Notes under the pieces: generated by a model | The model's input: only the letters and a program-made list of their open reading frames with translations | What the model was told of the DNA's origin: nothing | Databases searched by the model: none | From: an uncultured Sinobacteraceae bacterium | Lineage (GTDB): Bacteria; Pseudomonadota; Gammaproteobacteria; Nevskiales; Nevskiaceae | Reading direction: 5' to 3' | Assembly (NCBI GenBank): GCA_903822975.1 | Contig: CAIJRD010000001.1 | Location: forward strand, 198,742 to 262,741 | Length of the DNA stretch: 64,000 bases | In this document: positions 58,333 through 64,000 of the stretch, one piece after another | Layout: every line of letters starts with the position of its first letter | How positions within the stretch are numbered: the stretch's first letter is position 1 | Position numbers and translations under genes: made by a program

Positions 58333-60516
58333 ATGAGGTTCGGTCGAATGCTGGAACGCTGGAGCGCCGTTGCGCTGCGACGCCTGCCGGGTGCGGCGGT
58401 CGCGGTGGCACTGGTGCTGCTGCTGATTACGGGCGGCGCGCACGCCGAACAGGTGCGCTCGCTGCAGTCGGTGGATTTCGTCGCGCTGGATAGCGATCGC
58501 GTGCTGCTGACGCTGACCCTGTCGGACCTCGCACCTGAGCCCGTCGTATTCGCAATCGATCGTCCCGCGCGGCTGTCGGTGGATCTGCCTGAAACCCATC
58601 TGGCGCTGGCCGAGCGCTACCGCAAGATCAACGTCGGCAAAGTGCGTTCGGTCGCAGCGGCAGAAGCCCAGGGCCGCACGCGAGTGGTGGTCGAACTCAG
58701 TGACATGACGCCCTACAAGACGCGCGTCGAAGGCAACAAGGTCTACGTCGAACTCGCCGGTGCCGCCGGCACCTTGGGCTCGGGCAGTGGCTTGGCCGCG
58801 AATGCAGCGCCGGGAACCGCAGCGGCCGCTGTTGCGGCGACGCCGACCATCGCCGACATCGACTTCCGCCGCGGCGAGAAGGGCGAAGGCCGCGTGCTGA
58901 TCACGTTGAACGATCCGCACACGCCGGTCGACGTGCGCGAGGAAGGCGGCAAGGTCATCGCGCGGTTCAAGAACACCACGCTGCCGGAGCGCCTTGCCAA
59001 GCGCCTCGACGTGCTGGACTTCGCCACGCCGGCGAAATTCGTCGACGCAATTCACGACGGGCCGAACACCGATATCGTCGTCACGCCGATCAACGGCGGC
59101 GACTTCGAGCAGACCGGCTACCAGACCGGCAACCAGTTCGTGCTCGAACTGCAGCCGCTGTCGCAGGAGAAGCTCGACCAGCGCAAACGCGATCAGCCGC
59201 AGTACACCGGCGAGCGCATTTCGCTGTCGTTCCAGAGCGTCGACATTCGCTCGCTGCTGCAGATCATTGCCGACGTCGCCGGTTCCAACATGGTGGTGAG
59301 CGACAGCGTCAACGGCCAGATTGCGATGCGCTTGCAGAACGTGCCCTGGGATCAGGCGCTCGACATCATTCTGCGGACCAAGGGTCTCGGCATGCGCCAG
59401 CAGGGCAACGTCATGCTGGTCGCACCGCTGGAAGAACTCGCCCAGCGCGAGAAGATCGAACTCGAAAGCGAGAAGCAGAAAGTGCAACTCGCACCGCTGC
59501 GCTCGGAGTTGATTCAGGTCAACTATGCCAAGGCCAGCGATCTCGCGGCGCTGATGAAGTCGAAAGAGAACACGCTGCTGTCCGAGCGCGGCAACGTCAC
59601 CGTCGACGATCGCACCAACACCCTGCTGGTGCTGGAGACGCGCGACAAGCTCGCTGAAATTCGTACGCTGGTGCAGCGTCTCGACATTCCGGTGCGGCAG
59701 GTGTTGATCGAGTCGCGCATCGTCGTCGCCAACGACAACTACAACCGCCAGCTCGGCGTGCAATTCGGCGTGACCGGCGCGGGTACGTCGAAGAACGGCA
59801 ACCTGATCACGACCTCGGGTACGAATACCGCAACCAACACCGCGGTCAACGGCTATCTGAACCAGGGCCGCACCGGCAGCGTGCCGGTCAACGACAACGC
59901 CAATGGCGAGCGCTACAACATCAACCTGCCGGTGACCGGCGCTGCCGGTTCGATCGGCCTGGCGATCCTGACCAAGAACTTCCTGGTCGATCTCGAACTG
60001 CAGGCGCTGCAGTCGGAAGGCCGCGGTCAGGTGGTGTCGAGCCCGCACGTGATCACCGCCAATGCCAAGCAGGCCTCGATCGAGCAGGGTGTCGAAATCC
60101 CCTATCAGCAAAATGCCGGTGGCACCGTTGGCGGCACTTCGATCGCGTTCAAGAAGGCGGTGCTGAGCCTCAACGTCACGCCGCAGATCACGCCGGACGA
60201 TCGCGTGATCATGGATCTCGCGGTCAGCAACGATACCCGCGGCCAGGACGTCAATACCGGTGGTGGTGGCGTGGCGCCGTCGATCGATACGCGCAAGGTC
60301 AACACCCAGGTGCTGGTCGACAACGGCCAGACCGTCGTGCTCGGCGGCATCTACGAGCAGACCCTGACCGATTCGGTGACCAAGGTGCCGCTGCTCGGCG
60401 ATATTCCGTTCCTCGGCGCGCTGTTCCGCAACACCAACCACACCAACAACAAGAGCGAGCTGCTGGTCTTCATCACGCCGAAGATCCTCAACGAGAGCCT
60501 CAATATCGGTCAGTAA
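58333..60516 (+). CDS. pilQ: Type IV pilus secretin PilQ
   Basis: 727 residues from the ATG with AGGGGA six bases upstream; the TTG five codons earlier is rejected. Signal peptide (cut near GGAHA-E), two AMIN domains that bind peptidoglycan (about 40-135 and 170-265), an STN/N0 domain (ISLSFQSVDIRSLLQIIADVAG), an N1 domain, and the secretin barrel with QGVEIPYQQNAGGTVGGTSI and VPLLGDIPFLGALFRN, ending in ELLVFITPKIL. It forms the outer-membrane pore for the pilus. The pilot and motor genes lie elsewhere. Confidence 0.97.
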   Translation: MRFGRMLERWSAVALRRLPGAAVAVALVLLLITGGAHAEQVRSLQSVDFVALDSDRVLLTLTLSDLAPEPVVFAIDRPARLSVDLPETHLALAERYRKINVGKVRSVAAAEAQGRTRVVVELSDMTPYKTRVEGNKVYVELAGAAGTLGSGSGLAANAAPGTAAAAVAATPTIADIDFRRGEKGEGRVLITLNDPHTPVDVREEGGKVIARFKNTTLPERLAKRLDVLDFATPAKFVDAIHDGPNTDIVVTPINGGDFEQTGYQTGNQFVLELQPLSQEKLDQRKRDQPQYTGERISLSFQSVDIRSLLQIIADVAGSNMVVSDSVNGQIAMRLQNVPWDQALDIILRTKGLGMRQQGNVMLVAPLEELAQREKIELESEKQKVQLAPLRSELIQVNYAKASDLAALMKSKENTLLSERGNVTVDDRTNTLLVLETRDKLAEIRTLVQRLDIPVRQVLIESRIVVANDNYNRQLGVQFGVTGAGTSKNGNLITTSGTNTATNTAVNGYLNQGRTGSVPVNDNANGERYNINLPVTGAAGSIGLAILTKNFLVDLELQALQSEGRGQVVSSPHVITANAKQASIEQGVEIPYQQNAGGTVGGTSIAFKKAVLSLNVTPQITPDDRVIMDLAVSNDTRGQDVNTGGGGVAPSIDTRKVNTQVLVDNGQTVVLGGIYEQTLTDSVTKVPLLGDIPFLGALFRNTNHTNNKSELLVFITPKILNESLNIGQ

Positions 60517-60656
60517 TCCGAGACCGCCCGGCCGGCACGCGTGAGCGTGTCCGGCACAGTGCGGGCCGGGTCGCGTCGCGCGGTGCGGTGCTGTCCGTGC
60601 TGCAAGCGGCGGCCAATCCGATTACGCTCGCAACCCAAGCTGCGCATGACGACTCC

Positions 60657-61184
60657 GTGACCAAGAGCAACATCTTCCTGATCGGCCCAATGGGCGCTGG
60701 CAAGACCACGATCGGTCGCCGGCTGGCCGACGCGCGCGCGATGAATTTCATCGACAGCGACCACGAGGTCGAACAGCGCACCGGCGTCGACATTGCCTTC
60801 ATCTTCGAAAAAGAAGGCGAAGCCGGCTTCCGTAGACGCGAAAGCATGGCGATCGCCGAGCTCACACAACGGCAGAATCTGGTGTTGGCCACCGGTGGCG
60901 GCGCGGTGCTCGACCCGGTCAACCGTCAGCATTTGTCCGCGCGTGGCTTCGTCGTTTACCTGCAGGCCGGCATCGAACAACAGATCGCGCGGACCGAGCG
61001 CAGCGAGCATCGACCCCTCCTGCAGAATGCCGACCGTCGCGAAGTGCTGGAGCGCCTGCTGGCGGTGCGCGACCCGCTGTACCGGGAGATCGCCGATCTG
61101 GTGTTGGAAACCGACGGCCGCAATGCCCGCCTGCTCGCGCGCGCGATCGAGGAACACCTGGGTGGCAGCACGGTTTCGTCCTAA
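60657..61184 (+). CDS. aroK: Shikimate kinase I
   Basis: 175 residues from the GTG before TKSNIFLIG, which matches the usual size; a GTG at 60588 would add 23 unusual residues. Walker A GPMGAGKTTIGRRLA, the shikimate site FIDSDHEVEQRTG, FRRRESMAI, and LATGGGAVLDP, then ERSEHRPLL of the lid. It phosphorylates shikimate with ATP. It follows pilQ and precedes aroB, the conserved gammaproteobacterial order. Confidence 0.95.
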   Translation: MTKSNIFLIGPMGAGKTTIGRRLADARAMNFIDSDHEVEQRTGVDIAFIFEKEGEAGFRRRESMAIAELTQRQNLVLATGGGAVLDPVNRQHLSARGFVVYLQAGIEQQIARTERSEHRPLLQNADRREVLERLLAVRDPLYREIADLVLETDGRNARLLARAIEEHLGGSTVSS

Positions 61185-61332
61185 AGGCCCGCGCGACTGG
61201 CGTTGCGCCGGCGCCGCCGCGCATGCCACTCTGGCCGGCCGGGTTGTTCGGCTGGCGTGCGGGTATTCCGAGCCGCGCGTGAATGCCGCAAGGCTTGGCC
61301 GTAGTTCGCCCGTAATCGGCCACTGAATGTTG

Positions 61333-61402
61333 TTTGATTTGTCCCCTCAATTGCCTCTGATTTGTGCCTCTGATTTGCCCCTGAATTGCGCTTGAATTAC
61401 CC
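61333..61402 (+). repeat. Degenerate TGATTTG repeat in the aroB leader
   Basis: TGATTTGTCCCC, TCAATTGCC, TCTGATTTGTGCC, TCTGATTTGCCCC, TGAATTGCGC and TTGAATTACCC follow one another with 9-13 bp spacing, directly up to the aroB GTG. It is AT-rich compared with its surroundings. Confidence 0.6.
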
Positions 61403-62629
61403 GTGAAACCGAACCCTCCTTCCGTTCCTGTCGATCCATCGATTCCGCCGCCGCCGGCCGCCGGCAAGCGCGCGCCCGGCGCGAAGGCGCCGCTGTCGAA
61501 AAGTGGTGCTTCGTCGCGCCGGCTGCGCGCCGAGGCGGTTGCGCGCGAATTGCAGGTCAAGCTCGGCGCGCGCAGCTACCCGCTGCACATCGCGCCCGGC
61601 CTGTTGTCGGACCCGTCGCAGTTCGCAAGCCTGCGCGGTCGCCTGCTGCGCGTGGTCACCGATGCCAACGTCGCGCCGCTGTATCTGCAGAAGGTGCTGA
61701 GTGCGGCCGGCATCGCGGTGGAGGATGCCTTGGTGCTGCCGGCCGGCGAAACCCAGAAAAGCTGGGCGACGCTGGAGACGGTGATCGACTGGCTGCTCGC
61801 CACCCGCCTGCCGCGCGACGGCGTGGTGCTCGCACTCGGTGGCGGGGTGGTCGGCGACCTCGCCGGTTTCGCCGCGTCGATCTACCAGCGTGGTGTGGAC
61901 TTCGTGCAGTTGCCGACCACCCTGCTCGCGCAGGTCGATTCCAGCGTCGGCGGCAAGACCGGCGTCAACCATCCGCGCGGCAAGAATCTGATCGGCGCCT
62001 TCCACCAGCCGCAGATGGTGCTGGCCGATACCGATGCGCTGAAGACGCTGCCGCCGCGTGAGTTCGCCGCCGGCCTGGCAGAAGTCATCAAGTGCGGTCT
62101 GCTCGGCGATGCGCCGCTGTTCATCAAGCTCGAACGCGAACTCGATCGCCTTTTGGCGCTCGATCCGTCGACGCTGGCGGAAGTCATCGAACGCTGCTGC
62201 CGATTGAAGGCACGCATCGTTGCCGAAGACGAGCGCGAATCCGGCCCGCGCGCCCTGCTCAACCTCGGCCACACCTTCGCGCACGCGGTCGAAACCTTCA
62301 CCGGCTACGACCAGTGGCTGCACGGCGAAGCCGTAGGACTGGGCCTGTGCATGGCAGCGGACCTTTCGGCCAAGCTCGGCTGGTTGCCGCAGGCCGACGC
62401 CGATCGCTGCCGGGCGCTCGTGGCGCGCTGCAATCTGCCGGTGCTGCCGCCGGCGGGCATGAAGCCGGACGATTTCCTGCGGCTGATGGCGCAAGACAAG
62501 AAAGTGGCCGGTGGCCGCCTGCGTCTGGTGCTGTTGCGCGCGATCGGCGAATCGCTGGTCACCGCCGACTTCGATCCCGCCGCGCTCGACGCCACCCTCG
62601 CGCAGTTCTGCGCGCACACGACAGCTTGA
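61403..62629 (+). CDS. aroB: 3-dehydroquinate synthase
   Basis: 408 residues from GTG. The first about 48 residues are a Pro/Ala/Lys-rich tail absent from E. coli AroB, whose N terminus aligns with [19 protein letters not shown]; a TTG there could be the true start. Motifs are intact: [49 protein letters not shown], and the zinc ligands (Glu in AEVIKCGLL, His in [12 protein letters not shown] and [10 protein letters not shown]). It makes 3-dehydroquinate from DAHP with NAD. The stop overlaps the dgt ATG. Confidence 0.94.
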   Translation: MKPNPPSVPVDPSIPPPPAAGKRAPGAKAPLSKSGASSRRLRAEAVARELQVKLGARSYPLHIAPGLLSDPSQFASLRGRLLRVVTDANVAPLYLQKVLSAAGIAVEDALVLPAGETQKSWATLETVIDWLLATRLPRDGVVLALGGGVVGDLAGFAASIYQRGVDFVQLPTTLLAQVDSSVGGKTGVNHPRGKNLIGAFHQPQMVLADTDALKTLPPREFAAGLAEVIKCGLLGDAPLFIKLERELDRLLALDPSTLAEVIERCCRLKARIVAEDERESGPRALLNLGHTFAHAVETFTGYDQWLHGEAVGLGLCMAADLSAKLGWLPQADADRCRALVARCNLPVLPPAGMKPDDFLRLMAQDKKVAGGRLRLVLLRAIGESLVTADFDPAALDATLAQFCAHTTA

Positions 62630-63804
62630 TGCCCGACCGGATGCCGGACGCAATACCGGCACTGGCGGTCTATGCCTGCACGCCGGCGCAATCGCGCGGG
62701 CGCCGCCATCCGGAAGCCGCGCCCGACGGGCGCAGCGAATACCAGCGTGATCGCGATCGCATCGTCCACTCGGCTGCGTTCCGCAGACTCGAATACAAAA
62801 CGCAGGTGTTCGTCAATCACGAGGGCGACCTGTTCCGCACGCGGCTGACGCACTCGCTGGAAGTCGCACAGATTGCGCGCACGATCGCGCGTTCGTTGGC
62901 GCTGAACGAAGATTTGGTCGAGGCCATCGCGCTGGCGCACGACCTCGGCCACACGCCGTTCGGGCACGCCGGCCAGGATGCCTTGAACGCCTGCATGCGC
63001 GATTTCGGCGGCTTTGAGCACAACGCGCAAAGCCTGCGTGTGGTCGACGAACTGGAAGACAAGTACGCCGAATTTCGCGGCCTCAATCTCAGCTACGAGA
63101 CGCGCGAAGGCATACTCAAGCACTGCTCCGAGCGGCGCGCGCGCGAGTTCGGCGACATCGGCGAGCGTTTTCTGAAACGCCAGCAGCCGGGGCTGGAAGC
63201 ACAGCTCGCCAACGTTGCCGATGAGATCGCCTACAACAATCACGATGTCGACGACGGCCTGCGAGCACGGCTGCTGACGATCGAGGCGATGCGCGAAGTG
63301 CCGCTGTTCGCGCGCCATCACGACGCGGTGGTCGCACGCTACCCGGACCTAACGCCGAAGCAGCTGCGGCACGAAACGATCCGCCGGATGATCAACGCTC
63401 AGGTCGGCGATCTCACCGAAAACAGTCGGCGCCAGCTGCGCGCAGCAGCGCCCCAAACGGTCGACGAGGTGCGCAGTCAGCCGCAGCCGCTGATTGGGTT
63501 CTCGGCGGCGATGCAGCACGACAACCTCGAACTCAAGCGCTTCCTGCGCGAGCGCCTGTATCAGCATCACCAGGTCTACCGGATGACCTACAAGGCCAAG
63601 GGCGTGGTGCGCGAGTTGTTCGACGCCTTGTTCGCCGATCCGCGCCTGATGCCGCCCGAACTGTTCCTGCAGACGCAGTCGGCCGAGGCCGATCAGGGGG
63701 AAGCGGGCCGCGCCCGGGTGGTGGCGGACTACGTCGCCGGCATGACCGATCGCTACGCGATCGACGAACACGAACGGCTGTTCGACGCTCGCCGTCTGCG
63801 CTAA
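62629..63804 (+). CDS. dgt: Deoxyguanosinetriphosphate triphosphohydrolase-like protein
   Basis: 391 residues from the ATG that overlaps the aroB stop (TGATG). HD-domain motifs: [52 protein letters not shown] (the HD pair) and [14 protein letters not shown]. It belongs to the dGTPase type-2 subfamily that splits dNTPs to nucleoside and triphosphate, controlling dNTP pools. It ends the aroK-aroB-dgt run. Confidence 0.93.
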   Translation: MPDRMPDAIPALAVYACTPAQSRGRRHPEAAPDGRSEYQRDRDRIVHSAAFRRLEYKTQVFVNHEGDLFRTRLTHSLEVAQIARTIARSLALNEDLVEAIALAHDLGHTPFGHAGQDALNACMRDFGGFEHNAQSLRVVDELEDKYAEFRGLNLSYETREGILKHCSERRAREFGDIGERFLKRQQPGLEAQLANVADEIAYNNHDVDDGLRARLLTIEAMREVPLFARHHDAVVARYPDLTPKQLRHETIRRMINAQVGDLTENSRRQLRAAAPQTVDEVRSQPQPLIGFSAAMQHDNLELKRFLRERLYQHHQVYRMTYKAKGVVRELFDALFADPRLMPPELFLQTQSAEADQGEAGRARVVADYVAGMTDRYAIDEHERLFDARRLR

Positions 63805-63950
63805 AGGCCGGCGCCGGACCGAGCGCGCTCGACCCTGCGAAGTACCCCCCGCTTGCCCGCGGTCGGGTTTCGGTTAGGCCCAGCCGCCGATTCGGCGGCA
63901 ATAGGCGCCATCGACCGGTAAAACGCGCGGCTGAGGCGCGAATCTCCGGT

Positions 63951-63978
63951 TTGACGGATTACAGGGCGTCTTTATAAT
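63951..63978 (+). promoter_or_regulatory. Strong sigma70 promoter facing out of the window
   Basis: TTGACG (63951-63956), 16-bp spacer, TATAAT (63973-63978), one base from full consensus. It lies 147 bp after dgt and should drive a gene that begins beyond the right edge. Confidence 0.75.
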
Positions 63979-64000
63979 TCCAATGTTGCACTGCGGTTAT

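Noticed and set aside
58189-60441. 750-codon open frame antisense to pilQ
   Set aside because: Shadow of pilQ, no recognisable motif, no ribosome-binding site.

Overview
The window is about 64 kb of GC-rich chromosomal DNA from a gammaproteobacterium. The block ponA <> pilMNOPQ-aroK-aroB at 52-63 kb, a complete type IV pilus assembly operon beside the shikimate genes, is a gammaproteobacterial arrangement. The gene content, with an alcohol-forming fatty acyl-CoA reductase, many short-chain dehydrogenases, a PHB-depolymerase-like esterase and phenylalanine/tyrosine catabolism, would fit the Nevskiales/Solimonadaceae or a related Xanthomonadales-like lineage. That placement is an inference from gene content only. 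No rRNA, tRNA, CRISPR array, phage, transposase or defence gene was seen, so the window looks like core chromosome with several repeat-bearing spacers.

Layout. 0.5-2.7 kb: a DUF3014 membrane protein and an FAD/NAD ferredoxin-reductase-like enzyme. 2.8-7.6 kb: a self-contained tripartite efflux system (TolC-like protein and TetR regulator on the minus strand, EmrA- and EmrB-like genes on the plus strand) with a 16-bp palindromic operator candidate in the divergent spacer. 7.6-8.6 kb: an acyl-CoA thioesterase and a small secreted protein. 8.75-17.1 kb: phenylalanine/tyrosine degradation (phhA, hppD, hmgA, fahA, maiA) split in two by a Cpx-like envelope-stress module (sensor kinase, response regulator, Spy/CpxP-like protein). 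A GTAAA-N5-GTAAA CpxR box precedes the CpxP-like gene. 17.3-22.7 kb: DUF2214 protein, proline iminopeptidase, MltD-like lytic transglycosylase, a tiny DUF3096 gene and an HSL-type esterase.

22.8-30.4 kb: membrane-lipid genes, namely an AcvB/VirJ-like hydrolase behind an MprF/LpiA-type lysyl-phosphatidylglycerol synthase, a DUF3336 patatin phospholipase, a TetR regulator and a YdfG-like dehydrogenase. 30.5-34.3 kb: an array of terminator-like hairpins, a DUF3187 outer-membrane protein, DAHP synthase and a secreted esterase. 34.4-38.9 kb: a two-domain fatty acyl-CoA reductase, a 103-bp tandem repeat, a second SDR, a HIT-like protein and a hotdog thioesterase. 39.0-44.2 kb: an NAD-binding protein, a Kef-type antiporter, a heptamer repeat, then a minus-strand operon SPFH - NfeD - TrhA/hemolysin III - PPK2 with two unusual start codons. 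44.5-52.6 kb: SufE, MsrPQ, RNase PH, RdgB, HemW, a CPXCG protein, ribosomal protein L31, citrate synthase and a conserved hypothetical protein. 52.7-63.8 kb: PBP1A divergent from pilMNOPQ, then aroK, aroB and dgt. A near-consensus promoter at the right edge faces out of the window.

How genes work together. PhhA, HppD, HmgA, MaiA and FahA take phenylalanine to fumarate and acetoacetate; the aminotransferase and pterin dehydratase are not here. DAHP synthase, AroK and AroB are three shikimate steps. The lpiA-acvB pair makes and probably trims aminoacylated phosphatidylglycerol. Nothing looks like a wholly new system. The most interesting items are the repeat/terminator structures, the apparent ATC start of the TrhA gene, the insertion in phenylalanine hydroxylase, and the operator candidates upstream of the efflux, Cpx and fatty-alcohol genes.
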